64,000 nucleotides of DNA. It comes from Hymenobacter lucidus. GTDB lineage: Bacteria; Bacteroidota; Bacteroidia; Cytophagales; Hymenobacteraceae. Shown here in pieces: positions 25,542-34,632 of this stretch. A model generated the notes under the pieces. The model ran no database searches, was not told the DNA's origin, and was given only the letters and a program-made list of their open reading frames with translations. A program made the position numbers and the translations under genes. The stretch's first letter is position 1. Each line of letters begins with the position of its first letter. Location of the stretch: NCBI RefSeq assembly GCF_020447265.1, contig NZ_JAJADR010000002.1:620001-684000 (forward strand). The letters run 5' to 3'.

Positions 25542-27387
25542 CGGGGAGTAGCGGCGGCCCGCCGGCGGCAGCCATCTTCTTGTAGAGCCGGGTTTTGGCC
25601 CGCCGCACGCTGGCCGGGTCAATGTTGAGCAAAGCCGCAATTTCCTTGGTGGCCAGGTTGATGTGGAAGTAGCAATAGAGCCGCTGCTCGTGCTTGGTCA
25701 GGGCCGGGTACTTGGCCTGTAACTCCTCGAAGAAGCGCGGGTGCACCTGCTCGAAGTGCAGCTTGAACTTGCTCCAGTCTTCATCCAGGTACAGGTTGGT
25801 TTGCAGAATGGACTTGATGCCCGACAGCTCGGTTTGGGTGGCCGGGCTTTGGGTATTCAGCTCCTGAATCTGCTGCTTGAGCTCGGCCAGCAGGACGTTT
25901 TTCTGGGTTACGTACAGGGTGGTGGAAGCCAGCTCGCGCTGGTTGGCTTCCAGCTGCTCGCGCAGGTCCTGGTTGGCGGTCTGATGCTGCTCGTTGTCGG
26001 CGCTGAGCTGCCGGGTGTGCTGCTCGCGGGCCTGCTGCTGCCGCTGCAGCTCGAGCAGCGCTGCCTGGATGTGGCTGTTTTTGAGCACGATTTCCCGGTT
26101 GCGCAGCTCCTTCTCCTGAATATCCAGGGCCAGGTAGCGGGCCTCCTGCTCCGTGGTCAGCAAGGTGCGCTGCAGGTTCTGGAGGCGGATGCTGATGGCG
26201 GCCGAAAAGCACAGCGCGTGCGACACGATGGCCAGATCGGGCAGCAGCAGGTTGCCATTGTTATCGACGCCAACTACCACGTGGTACATTGCCTCCAGCA
26301 GGATACACAACATGGGCAGCACGTTGGCCAGCAGGTAGGTGCGGGCCAGTGGCAGCCGTTGCCGGTAGGCCACGATAGTCGTTACCAGCAGCAGGCTTAT
26401 TACCCCGAGCACCAGGAGGTTATCGAATAGCAGGGTGTATTGGTTCAGATAAAAGCCACTCAAGTTGACTGCTCCCACTACCAGCGTAAAGGCGCAGTAG
26501 CCCCTCAGCGCGTAGCGCAGCCCGGCATCCAGGCGCGGCAGGCGGGCCTGGGTGGGTAGGTACGAGCGGGTCATCTGCACGAAGCCGAGGAGCAGCAGTA
26601 CCACGCTTACGTGCATGAGCACGTTGTTGAAGGTGTAGCCGTAGCTCAGGCCGCTGGGCACCACTATCAGGCTAAAGATGGGAGTGGGAAACCACACCTT
26701 GAAAAAGCCCCGGAACGCCGTAAGGTACAGCACCGCGCCCACCTGCGTGCAGATGTAGTACAGGGTAGTGCGGTCCTGAAAGCGGGCGTAGGCGTGCACG
26801 TTGGTGAGCAGCAGCAACAGCAGCACGGCCAGCGACACGGCCCAGGCGGTACCGAAAAACCGTTCCGTACTGAGGGCTTCAGCTTCCTTTTCCAGCACTA
26901 CCCGCAACTGCGCGGCAGCCGGCAACACGGCCCGCTGGCCCAGGTCTATCAGTACGTAGAACGTGGTGGTGGCGCGGGCCGGCAACCGGAGCGCTAGCCT
27001 CCCTTTGATGCGCTGACTGTCCGTGGCCACGGCTATACCGGCCCGCCGGGTTTGCCAGGTCCGAGCATCCTCATCGAAGTACAAGAGCGTGTTGTCGAGG
27101 TTGGGCAGAATCCGCAGCTGGGCAGCTTCGGAGTAGCCACTGTGGTTCACGGCTTGCAGCTTCAGCCAGAACCGGCGGCCCTGCGTTAGCCGCAGCGAAT
27201 CGACCTTGCCAAACACGAGGGACGTATCGGTGCGGATTTTATCCCAGGAGTAATTCCGGTCTGGCAGCAAGCCCACCCGCACCAGGTCGAGATGAGCAGG
27301 AGCTGCCTCGGCCGTGGCAGGCTGGGCCACTACGTGCGGCATACCTGCACACAAACAGAGGAGCAACAGGCATAGTCGTTTAAGCAC
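25516..27387 (-). CDS. 7TMR-DISM receptor with C-terminal helix-turn-helix output
   Basis: 623 residues from a GTG at 27387 (MLKRLCLLLLCLCAGMPHVV, a signal peptide). Next are an extracellular beta-sandwich sensor (about 30-180, DISMED2-like), seven membrane helices (about 185-405, starting FGTAWAVSLAVLLLLLLTNV), a long coiled coil (about 415-530) and a C-terminal DNA-binding helix-turn-helix (LTKHEQRLYCYFHINLATKE, IAALLNIDPASVRRAKTRLY). It should sense an external, perhaps carbohydrate, ligand and regulate transcription directly from the membrane. A -7 box at 27441-27448 lies downstream of the alternative start at 27486 and so supports the GTG. Confidence 0.82.
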   Translation of the reverse strand: MLKRLCLLLLCLCAGMPHVVAQPATAEAAPAHLDLVRVGLLPDRNYSWDKIRTDTSLVFGKVDSLRLTQGRRFWLKLQAVNHSGYSEAAQLRILPNLDNTLLYFDEDARTWQTRRAGIAVATDSQRIKGRLALRLPARATTTFYVLIDLGQRAVLPAAAQLRVVLEKEAEALSTERFFGTAWAVSLAVLLLLLLTNVHAYARFQDRTTLYYICTQVGAVLYLTAFRGFFKVWFPTPIFSLIVVPSGLSYGYTFNNVLMHVSVVLLLLGFVQMTRSYLPTQARLPRLDAGLRYALRGYCAFTLVVGAVNLSGFYLNQYTLLFDNLLVLGVISLLLVTTIVAYRQRLPLARTYLLANVLPMLCILLEAMYHVVVGVDNNGNLLLPDLAIVSHALCFSAAISIRLQNLQRTLLTTEQEARYLALDIQEKELRNREIVLKNSHIQAALLELQRQQQAREQHTRQLSADNEQHQTANQDLREQLEANQRELASTTLYVTQKNVLLAELKQQIQELNTQSPATQTELSGIKSILQTNLYLDEDWSKFKLHFEQVHPRFFEELQAKYPALTKHEQRLYCYFHINLATKEIAALLNIDPASVRRAKTRLYKKMAAAGGPPLLPDAGAPAKE

Positions 27388-27440
27388 AGAGGAAGCGTTG
27401 GGCAGAAGAGGTGCAGGAGGCGTGGGGCAGTGTAGAAAGG

Positions 27441-27448
27441 CAAAGATA
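27441..27448 (-). promoter_or_regulatory. -7 box for the 7TMR-DISM gene
   Basis: CAAAGATA on the plus strand reads TATCTTTG on the minus strand, matching TAnnTTTG, 54 bp upstream of the chosen GTG start. No clear -33 element. Confidence 0.4.
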
Positions 27449-27560
27449 ACGGAAGCGCTACGCTTAATTAGCTGCCAGCCAGCCACGAACAGTGGGCAGT
27501 AGCAACTGGCGACGCGGCGCGGGCGTGAGCCAGCGGCTTACCAGCTGGCTTAGGCACCAC

Positions 27561-27592
27561 AAAAAAGATTCGGCCCGTGGGCCGAATCTTTT
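27561..27592 (-). terminator. Terminator after the SDR gene
   Basis: AAAAGATTCGGCCC (27563-27576) pairs with 27579-27592. Reading the minus strand, TTTTTTGTGG follows. Confidence 0.8.
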
Positions 27593-27614
27593 CAAACGTT
27601 GGGGATAATACGAG

Positions 27615-27656
27615 CCGGCACTTCGGGGCTGAGGTGCCTCAGCCCCGAAGTGCCGG
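27615..27656. repeat. 20-bp perfect palindromic hairpin between SDR stop and terminator
   Basis: CCGGCACTTCGGGGCTGAGG (27615-27634) is the exact reverse complement of 27637-27656, with only two bases between. It sits 12 bp after the SDR stop and ahead of the U-tract terminator, so the transcript would carry two tandem hairpins. Confidence 0.8.
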
Positions 27657-27668
27657 GCAGCGGCCAGG

Positions 27669-28511
27669 CTACTGCGGAAAATCGGCAGAGTCGCCGATGG
27701 CGGCCACTTCTTCCAGCTCTTTCACCAGGCCGGCAAACTTCTCGCGGGCGCCTTTCACGGCGGCTTTGCCTAGGGGCAGATGCAGGGGCGGGTTTTCCTG
27801 GCGTACCAGGTCGTACATAATCTGGGCGGCGCGGGCCGGGTCGCCGGGCTGGCGGCCGCTGTAGCTCTGGATGCCCTTCAGGTTTTCGCCCACCGTGGCC
27901 TGGTAGTCGTCAATCTTGGTAACGGCGAAGGTAGCCGAGCTGCCGGCCCACTCGGTGCGGAAGCCGCTGGGCTCAATATTGGTAACCTTGATGCCGAGCG
28001 GCGCAACCTGCTGGGCCAGACTTTCGCCAATGGCTTCGAGGGCAAACTTGCTGGCGTTGTAGACGCCCACGCCGGGGAAAGTTTTCAGGCCGCCGATGCT
28101 GGTGATGTTGAGCACGTGGCCGCTGCGCCGCTCGCGCAGGTGGGGCAGCACGGCCCGCAGCACGTGCAGGGGTCCGAACACGTTGACGTCGAACTGACGC
28201 TGCACTTCGGCCGCGTCGATTTCCTCGATGCTGCCCAACGAGCCGTAGCCAGCGTTGTTGACGATAACGTCGAGGTGGCCGAAATGGGCAATGGCGTCGG
28301 CAACGCCCTGCTTCACCTGAGCTTCGTCGGTTACTTCTACAACGAAGCCCCGGCCGTGGGCGCCGGCTTTTTGGGTGAAGGCATCGGCCTGCTCCTGCTT
28401 GCGGAAGGTAGCCGCTACGTTGTCGCCTTTTTCGAGCAACAGCTCGGCCAGGGCCGCGCCGAATCCGGTGCTGACGCCGGTAATAAACCAGTTTTTGGGT
28501 GTGGTGGCCAT
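27669..28511 (-). CDS. Short-chain dehydrogenase/reductase
   Basis: 280 residues. The NAD(P) loop is TGVSTGFGAALAELLLEKG (11-29), NNAG is in VIVNNAGYGSLGS (about 83-95), the catalytic serine is in NITSIGG and the YxxxK pair in YNASKFALEAIGESL (about 150-164). Absence of an acidic residue after strand 2 (AATFRKQ) suggests NADPH preference. This classical SDR of the oxidoreductase/retinol-dehydrogenase-like branch oxidises or reduces an unknown alcohol or ketone. It stands alone, closed by two hairpins. Confidence 0.9.
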   Translation of the reverse strand: MATTPKNWFITGVSTGFGAALAELLLEKGDNVAATFRKQEQADAFTQKAGAHGRGFVVEVTDEAQVKQGVADAIAHFGHLDVIVNNAGYGSLGSIEEIDAAEVQRQFDVNVFGPLHVLRAVLPHLRERRSGHVLNITSIGGLKTFPGVGVYNASKFALEAIGESLAQQVAPLGIKVTNIEPSGFRTEWAGSSATFAVTKIDDYQATVGENLKGIQSYSGRQPGDPARAAQIMYDLVRQENPPLHLPLGKAAVKGAREKFAGLVKELEEVAAIGDSADFPQ

Positions 28512-28709
28512 TCGCTAGTGGTGTATACGGTTGAATACGCGCCGGCACGCGCCGGCCGGCTGTTTCAACTCCCGCAGACGGTCGAAGGTTTGGTGTAAAG
28601 CTGAATTAGCAGCGGCAGTACTAGCCGCAGCCCGGCGCGGCCACGACGTCGGGGCTGGCGGCACAGCAGCCAAGCCACTGATTTACAAACCCCTCCTACC
28701 CTGTTGCTC

Positions 28710-29450
28710 TTACTCAGCTTCCGGCGCAGCGGGCGGATAGTCGTTGAAGCCTTTCACCATCAGCCACACGGCCACTCCTATCTGAATTGGCAGCAATGGC
28801 ATGGCCATGGGCCCGATGGAGGGATACCCCAGCAGCATCATCAGGGTTACGCCAATGAACTGCGACGTGACGCCCAGCAGCCCCAGCACCGCCAACCCAC
28901 GCGGCACCAGCCGAAAGCGGAACAGCCCAATGTAGAACACCAGCAACCAAGCACCAATAGCCACCAGCTGCGTAATATGAGCCGAGCGCCGGGCGGCCGC
29001 CACCGCTGCCCCCACCACCTGGTACAGCCCCGCCTCGGTGGCCCCAGAGGTAACGAAGGCTTTGCTGATAGCCAGCATCGACAGAATGGTGCCGGCCTGC
29101 ACCACATCCAGGGTACAGCTAACCGCACAAACGGCTAGGAACCAGAGTGCCACCGATAGACTGTAGCGCCGCAGTACCGGAAATGCCGCGACGCCCAGAT
29201 AAACCGTTAGCCCGGAGCCGACGAAAGAAAGCAGCACTGCCGCCCGAACCCGCCAGAAGTTCTCAGCCACCGCCGTCAGGAAAGCCGGCGAGCCAACCGT
29301 TATGGATTTCGACAGGATAAAGGGTAGCGTAAGAGCCGCCGCCAGCTGCAGCAACAGCAGGATGCCAACCTTCCGCCCGGTTCTGAAGGCAGCGCGCGAG
29401 GAATTCGGCACCCTCACTTCGTCCCGGCTAAGTGCATCAGAGGCTGGCAT
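28710..29450 (-). CDS. DUF4386-like integral membrane protein
   Basis: 246 residues. After a polar N-terminus (MPASDALSRDEVRVPNSSRA) come about six hydrophobic helices, among them VGILLLLQLAAALTLPFIL, VALWFLAVCAVSCTLDVV, AIGAWLLVFYIGLFRF and LAVLGLLGVTSQFIGVTLMM. The arrangement with FRFRLVPRGLAVLG near the third quarter is that of DUF4386 proteins, common in Bacteroidota and of unknown function. About 200 bp separate it from the SDR gene. No partner is evident. Confidence 0.7.
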   Translation of the reverse strand: MPASDALSRDEVRVPNSSRAAFRTGRKVGILLLLQLAAALTLPFILSKSITVGSPAFLTAVAENFWRVRAAVLLSFVGSGLTVYLGVAAFPVLRRYSLSVALWFLAVCAVSCTLDVVQAGTILSMLAISKAFVTSGATEAGLYQVVGAAVAAARRSAHITQLVAIGAWLLVFYIGLFRFRLVPRGLAVLGLLGVTSQFIGVTLMMLLGYPSIGPMAMPLLPIQIGVAVWLMVKGFNDYPPAAPEAE

Positions 29451-29556
29451 GGCAAGTAGTTGGGAGGATGCTGGAAATTCAACGGGTAATGAATAAGCCA
29501 GCTCAGGATGGCAAACTCCGGCGGGGTGAATTACGGTTCGCCCGACCAGCTCGCGC

Positions 29557-31887
29557 CTACCGGCGGTGGGCGGAGCGGCTGCGGGGGGCCGCTTTGAGAC
29601 TGGGCTTGGCAGGAGCCTTTACGGAAGCCGTGGCCGCGCTGCCTGCCAGCGGGCTGGCCGTGGTGACTTTGGCCACCAGATTCATCGTGGGTGTAGCTTC
29701 GGTTTTGAGCAGGATGGGCGTGGCCGTGAAGTACGACGCGCCTACCTGCCCGTGCTCATTGTCGCCCCAGCCCCAGAGCGTGCCATCCTGAGCTACAGCC
29801 ACGGTGTGGCTCCAGCCGGAGGCCAGAGCCGCGCAGGGTTTGGCCAAGCTAATTTGGAGCGGTACGGTGCTGCCGGCAATGGCGCTGCCAAACGTGCTGC
29901 CGAGCTGCCCGGCCGTGCCCTCACCCCAGGCCCAAAGCGTGCCGTTGGCGCGCAGGGCCGCCGAGTGCGTGGCCCCGGCTGCTATGCGCGTCCAGGTAGT
30001 GGCGGTACCTACCTGCACCGGCACCGGGCTGCTGACGACGGTGCCGGTGCCGAGCTGTCCTTTCTCATTGTGCCCCCAAGCCCAGAGCGTGCCATCCTGG
30101 CGCAGGGCCAGGGAATGACCGGCACCGGCCGAAACCAGGGCCCAGGTGGCTTCTTTGCCAATCTGAACCGGTACCACGCTTTTCATTGTGCCACCGTTGC
30201 CCAACTGGCCGTGCTCATTGTTGCCCCAGGCCCAGAGCGTACCATCGGTTCGGATGGCCAGGGTATGGTCGGAGCCGGCGGCTACTTTTGCCCAGGTTTT
30301 GAGGGTATCAATCTGCACTGGCAGCGGGGAGCTGGTGGTACCGTTGTTGCCGAGGGCGCCGTACTCATTATAACCCCAGCCCCAGAGCGTACCGTCTTGG
30401 CGCAGGGCCATGGAATGGCTGGAGCCGGCCGCTACCATGGCCCAGTTGGTGGCGCTGCCAATGCGGACAGGACTGGCGCTGGCCGTAGTGCTGCCGGTGC
30501 CGAGCTGGCCGCTGCCATTGTCGCCCCAGGCCCAGAGCGTACCGTCGCGGCGCAGAGCCAGCGTGTGGTTGGCCGTGGCCAGCGTGGCCCAGGTAGTAGC
30601 CGTATCGATGCGGATGGGCTCGATGGTGCTAGTGGTGGTGCCGTCGCCGAGCTGGCCTTTTTCGTTGTTGCCCCAGGCCCAAAGCGTGCCATCCTGCCGC
30701 AAACCCAGCGAGTGGCCGGTGCCCGCTACCACCCGGGCCCACGTGGCAGCAACGCCGGCCTGGTAGGGTGCCGGGGCGGAAATCGTGGTCAATTCGGAGC
30801 AGCCAATCTGACCGGCGCTGTTGTCGCCCCAGGCCCAGAGTTTGCCATCGGTATTCAGAGCCACGGTGTGCTCCGAGCCCACGGCCACGCTGCTCCAGGT
30901 GCTGGGCTTGCCAATCTGGGTGGGCGCCAGGTTAGTGGCGGTATTGCCGTTGCCGAGCTGCCCAAAATCATTCTCGCCCCACGACCAGAGCGGGCCGTTG
31001 GCGGCCAACGCTACCGAATGGCCGGCGCTGGTAGCCACGCGGGCCCAAGTAGTGCCCGGCGCAATCCGGACCGGCACGATGCTGTTGTTGGTGACTTCGT
31101 TGCTGAGCTGGCCGTTCTTGTTGCTGCCCCAGCCCCAGAGTGAGCCGTCGGTCCGCAAAGCCAGCGTGTGGTCGGAAGCAGCCACTACCTCCGACCAATT
31201 CGTGTTTTTATCGACCTGCGAGGGGCCGGAGAAATTGTCTTGGGTGTTGTTGCCGAGCTGGCCGCTGTCGTTGTTGCCCCAGGCCCACAGGGTACCATCG
31301 GCCCGCACGGCCAGGGTATGGCCCGAGCCGGCCGCTATTTTGGTCCAGGTGGTACCAGTGCCCACGCGCACGGGGCTATAGTAGGTGTGCATGGTGCCAT
31401 TGCCGAGCTGCCCATATTTATTGTCGCCCCAGGCCCAGAGGCTGCCGTCGGTGCGCAGCGCTACCGTGTGGCTGGTGCCCACGGCCACGGCCGCCCAGCC
31501 GGTTTCACTACCTACCTGCATAGGGCTGGTGCCAAATGTGGCCGAGCGCCCCGGCAGCGTGCCGATACCGAGCTGCCCGCTGGCATTGCTGCCCCAGGCC
31601 CAGAGCGTGCCGTCCTGGCGGATAGCCAGCGTATGATCCGGCCCGGTGACGACAGTGAGCCAGCTGTTGTCGGTACCAACTTGTACAGGCTTGCTCACGC
31701 TGAGCTTGTTGCCGATGCCGAGCTGTCCGAATTTATTGTCACCCCAGGCCCAGAGGGTGCCGTCGGGGTAGATGGCCAGCGTGTGCGACTGACTGGCGGT
31801 GATGACGGCGCGCCGCCCCTGCGCGGCAGTCAGCAACGGAAATAGAAGGCAAAAAGTGGCAATACAGGTGTAGAGGTGTTTTGGCAT
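29557..31887 (-). CDS. Secreted RCC1-repeat protein (14 repeats)
   Basis: 776 residues. Signal peptide MPKHLYTCIATFCLLFPLLT, then 14 copies of the RCC1 unit, each with the core DGTLWAWGxNxxGQLGxG, spaced about 50 residues apart. RCC1 propellers have seven blades, so 14 repeats imply two propellers. A short basic tail (KPSLKAAPRSRSAHRR) replaces the expected C-terminal secretion domain. RCC1 proteins bind other proteins or polymers. In Bacteroidota they are usually surface or secreted and their ligand is unknown. DNA-level similarity between repeats makes the gene prone to recombination. A -7 box lies 26 bp upstream. Confidence 0.9.
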   Translation of the reverse strand: MPKHLYTCIATFCLLFPLLTAAQGRRAVITASQSHTLAIYPDGTLWAWGDNKFGQLGIGNKLSVSKPVQVGTDNSWLTVVTGPDHTLAIRQDGTLWAWGSNASGQLGIGTLPGRSATFGTSPMQVGSETGWAAVAVGTSHTVALRTDGSLWAWGDNKYGQLGNGTMHTYYSPVRVGTGTTWTKIAAGSGHTLAVRADGTLWAWGNNDSGQLGNNTQDNFSGPSQVDKNTNWSEVVAASDHTLALRTDGSLWGWGSNKNGQLSNEVTNNSIVPVRIAPGTTWARVATSAGHSVALAANGPLWSWGENDFGQLGNGNTATNLAPTQIGKPSTWSSVAVGSEHTVALNTDGKLWAWGDNSAGQIGCSELTTISAPAPYQAGVAATWARVVAGTGHSLGLRQDGTLWAWGNNEKGQLGDGTTTSTIEPIRIDTATTWATLATANHTLALRRDGTLWAWGDNGSGQLGTGSTTASASPVRIGSATNWAMVAAGSSHSMALRQDGTLWGWGYNEYGALGNNGTTSSPLPVQIDTLKTWAKVAAGSDHTLAIRTDGTLWAWGNNEHGQLGNGGTMKSVVPVQIGKEATWALVSAGAGHSLALRQDGTLWAWGHNEKGQLGTGTVVSSPVPVQVGTATTWTRIAAGATHSAALRANGTLWAWGEGTAGQLGSTFGSAIAGSTVPLQISLAKPCAALASGWSHTVAVAQDGTLWGWGDNEHGQVGASYFTATPILLKTEATPTMNLVAKVTTASPLAGSAATASVKAPAKPSLKAAPRSRSAHRR

Positions 31888-31912
31888 AGGTCAGGATGTA
31901 GAGCAGAAAGAT

Positions 31913-31920
31913 CAAATATA
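31913..31920 (-). promoter_or_regulatory. -7 box for the RCC1 gene
   Basis: CAAATATA on the plus strand is TATATTTG on the minus strand, in an AT-rich stretch 26 bp upstream of the ATG. Confidence 0.45.
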
Positions 31921-32003
31921 TATTCAAATAGTATAATTATGAAACGCAAATAGATTATTACCCAGATTCAATATAATAATGCCTGTTGCAGCTGGTAGGG
32001 CAG

Positions 32004-32046
32004 TAAAAACGACAAGCCGCCCGTTCGCAGAAACAGGCGGCTTGTC
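32004..32046 (-). terminator. Terminator of the universal stress protein gene
   Basis: GACAAGCCGCC (32011-32021) pairs with GGCGGCTTGTC (32036-32046). The minus strand then reads GTTTTTACTG. Confidence 0.8.
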
Positions 32047-32065
32047 GGCAAATAGCTTAGGTGAG

Positions 32066-32911
32066 CTATACCCGGAAAGTAAGTACCGGCGGCGCGGCGT
32101 GCACGGCCACATTTTCGGCCACGTTGTGGTGTAGGTAATGGCTCAGGCCGGTGTGGGCGTGAGTAGGCATCACCACCAGATCGGCGTGGGCCTGCCGGGC
32201 AAACAGCGGAATTCCCACGCTCGCATCGGCTGCATCGATTACCTCGGGCTCGCAGTGCTCCAAGTGGTGGCGCTCGGCAAAGGCCTCAATCCGGGCCATT
32301 GCTTCGGCATACTGGTCGATGTCGGGCACCACTTTGAGCAGGTGTAGCGTGGCATCGGGAAACACGGCCTGAATCCGCTGCAGATCAGGCACGGCCCGGT
32401 CGGCCTCGGCGGAAAAGTCGGAAGGAAAAACGATGTGCTGCACGTTGAACTGCAGCTCGGGGTGTTTTACGGTGAGCACCGGGCACGGAGCCAGGCGCAC
32501 CAGCTTCTCGGTATTGGAGCCCGCAAAAAAGTGCTGCCACGAGCTGTGTTCCTGCGCACCCATCACCACCAGGTCAATTTTCTGCTCGGCAATAACCTCC
32601 AGGATAGAATTGACGACGCTGGAAGTACGCAGCAAATCCTGCACCGGCACGCCCTCGGCAATGCGGCGGCCCTCGGCCATCAGCTCGTGCATCTGGTGCT
32701 TAATTTTCTGCATAAACTTAAGCATGAACACGTCCTCCATCGTGACGCCCCCAATGCGGCCGCCAGAGGAGCTGAAGTGGGGCGTGTCGCCACGCTCTTC
32801 CACGTGCAACAGCGTGATGCGGCCGCCAGTGCGCTGGGCCAGGCGCAACGCTACCTCAAAGGCGTTGTGCGCGGCGGGAGAAAAGTCGGTGGGAACCAGA
32901 ATGTTTCTCAT
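32066..32911 (-). CDS. Tandem universal stress protein
   Basis: 281 residues from ATG 32911 (MRNILVPTDFSPAAHNAFEV). Two UspA domains are in tandem: the first at about 1-150 with LVVMGAQEHSSWQHFFAGSN and TEKLVRLAPCPVLTV, a variant of the ATP-binding G-x2-G-x9-G-S loop; the second at about 160-280 with IVFPSDFSAEADRAVPDLQR and DLVVMPTHAHTGLSHYLHHN, where the ATP loop is less well kept. Such proteins bind nucleotides and respond to stress. A longer start at 33019 adds no family sequence. It is divergent from the symporter gene. Confidence 0.9.
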   Translation of the reverse strand: MRNILVPTDFSPAAHNAFEVALRLAQRTGGRITLLHVEERGDTPHFSSSGGRIGGVTMEDVFMLKFMQKIKHQMHELMAEGRRIAEGVPVQDLLRTSSVVNSILEVIAEQKIDLVVMGAQEHSSWQHFFAGSNTEKLVRLAPCPVLTVKHPELQFNVQHIVFPSDFSAEADRAVPDLQRIQAVFPDATLHLLKVVPDIDQYAEAMARIEAFAERHHLEHCEPEVIDAADASVGIPLFARQAHADLVVMPTHAHTGLSHYLHHNVAENVAVHAAPPVLTFRV

Positions 32912-33081
32912 GAGAATGAACGTAAATGAGCCCTGTTTCTTTGTCACCCGCTGCCAGCGGAAGCCCGGCCATGCTGCCCCACGCACGAGTGGCTGGCAGC
33001 AGTAACATCCGGTTATCAACCCGGATAATATATATATAATCCATAATTATTACAACTAAAGCCGGAAAAATAAACAGTGCC

Positions 33082-33222
33082 ATGAAAAAGCTAGGCTTCC
33101 CGCTGCGCAGCCTCCTTGCCAGCTCCACCCAGCCCTTTTTCCAAGCCACCGTTTTCGCCGGTGGCCAGCTAATAGTCGCAACGGCTATACCTTTGGGTAG
33201 CTGCCGCACTACCTCGCTATGA
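33082..33222 (+). CDS. Possible leader peptide coupled to the symporter gene
   Basis: 46 codons from ATG 33082 ([20 protein letters not shown]). The stop TGA overlaps the symporter ATG (ATGA at 33219-33222). A hairpin (GCCACCG with CCGGTGGC, about 33143-33166) lies inside it. No family resemblance. Overlapping stop and start suggest coupled translation, but chance is possible. The rest of 32912-33218 holds AT-rich spacer sequence only. Confidence 0.25.
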   Translation: MKKLGFPLRSLLASSTQPFFQATVFAGGQLIVATAIPLGSCRTTSL

Positions 33223-34562
33223 AAAAACTCACTTCCAACCTCACGTTTCAGGTACTCACGGCCATTGCGCTGGGCGTTACGGTCGGGGCGCTGTTTCCGG
33301 CCTTTGGCGCGGCCCTGAAGCCCATCGGCGACACGTTTATCAACCTGATTAAAATGCTCATCGCGCCCATCATCTTCCTGACGGTGGTGCTGGGCATTGG
33401 GGGCATGGGCGACTTGAAAAAGGTGGGGCGTGTGGGCGGCAAGGCCCTGCTTTACTTCGAAATCGTAACGACGCTGGCCCTAGTTATCGGCATCACGGCG
33501 GCCAACCTCACCCACCCCGGCGCGGGCGTGGATGCCCGGGCCTCGGTGGCCACCCAAACGGCCGCCCAGGCCGCCGAAGCCTCGAAATACACGGCCCAGG
33601 CTGGGGAAATGAACTGGGTGGAGTTTTTCACCCACGTAGTGCCGCACAGCGTAGTGGGTGCGTTTGCCGAGGGCGACGTGCTGCAGGTGCTGCTCTTCGC
33701 GGTGCTCTTTGGTATGGCCCTGGGCCGCATTCCGGTCTCCTACAGCCAGCCCCTGATTGGGACCTTTGAGCGGTTGTCGCACGCCATGTTTGCCGTGCTG
33801 GGGCTGGTCATGAAGCTGGCTCCATTGGGCGCGTTCGGGGGCATGGCCTTCACCATCGGCAAGTACGGGCTGGCCACGCTGCTGCCGCTGGGCAAGCTGA
33901 TGCTGGTGGTATACCTGACGATGTTCCTATTCATTTTTGGGGTTCTGAACGCTATTATGCGCTATTACGGGCTGAGCCTGTGGCGCTTTCTGGGCTTTAT
34001 CAAAGAGGAAATTCTGCTGGTGCTGGGCACTTCGTCATCGGAGTCGGCTTTGCCCCGCATGATCGACAAGCTGGAGCGCTACGGCTGCTCCCGCTCGGTG
34101 GCCGGCCTGGTGATTCCTACGGGCTACTCCTTCAACCTCGATGGCACGTCCATCTACCTGTCCATTGCCGCCATTTTCCTGGCCCAGGCCTTCGGTATCG
34201 AGCTTTCCCTGACCCAGGAGCTGACGCTTATCGGCATTCTGATGCTGACCAGCAAGGGCGCGGCGGGCGTTACCGGGTCGGGCTTTATTGTGCTGGCTTC
34301 CACGCTGGCTGCTACCAAAATCATTCCGGTGGAAGGCGTGGCGCTGCTGCTGGGCGTCGACCGGTTTATGAGCGAGGCGCGGGCCATTACCAACGTCATC
34401 GGCAATGGCGTGGCCACGCTGGTTATTGCCAAGAGTGAGGGCGAATTTGATGAGGCGCGGCACCAACTGGCCGTGCAAGGCCGCCTGGTGGCTGAGTCGG
34501 ATCTGGAGCTGACCGCGCGGCCGAACAGCTCCGCTACGGCCTTGCCCAACGAACCGGCTTAG
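33219..34562 (+). CDS. Dicarboxylate/amino acid:cation symporter (DAACS family)
   Basis: 447 residues with eight membrane helices and two hairpins. Family marks are [20 protein letters not shown] (about 43-62), the serine-rich loop [15 protein letters not shown] (about 267-281), [20 protein letters not shown] (about 299-318) and [20 protein letters not shown] (about 385-404). These are the GltP/DctA signatures, which import glutamate, aspartate or C4-dicarboxylates with protons or sodium. The residues RxxTN are replaced by RAITN, as in dicarboxylate and glutamate carriers, so substrate is not settled. The gene may be coupled to a short upstream frame. It is followed 70 bp later by an SGNH gene. 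Confidence 0.92.
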   Translation: MKKLTSNLTFQVLTAIALGVTVGALFPAFGAALKPIGDTFINLIKMLIAPIIFLTVVLGIGGMGDLKKVGRVGGKALLYFEIVTTLALVIGITAANLTHPGAGVDARASVATQTAAQAAEASKYTAQAGEMNWVEFFTHVVPHSVVGAFAEGDVLQVLLFAVLFGMALGRIPVSYSQPLIGTFERLSHAMFAVLGLVMKLAPLGAFGGMAFTIGKYGLATLLPLGKLMLVVYLTMFLFIFGVLNAIMRYYGLSLWRFLGFIKEEILLVLGTSSSESALPRMIDKLERYGCSRSVAGLVIPTGYSFNLDGTSIYLSIAAIFLAQAFGIELSLTQELTLIGILMLTSKGAAGVTGSGFIVLASTLAATKIIPVEGVALLLGVDRFMSEARAITNVIGNGVATLVIAKSEGEFDEARHQLAVQGRLVAESDLELTARPNSSATALPNEPA

Positions 34563-34632
34563 CCAGCCTACTGCTGCCATTTTCTACCACTGCACCCGTC
34601 ACGAGCGGTTTTATTGAGCTTTCCTCCTTTTT

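Noticed and set aside
32856-33209. A 117-codon minus-strand frame upstream of the stress-protein gene
   Set aside because: It overlaps the start of the stress-protein gene, spans spacer sequence and has no family resemblance, though it contains one hydrophobic stretch.
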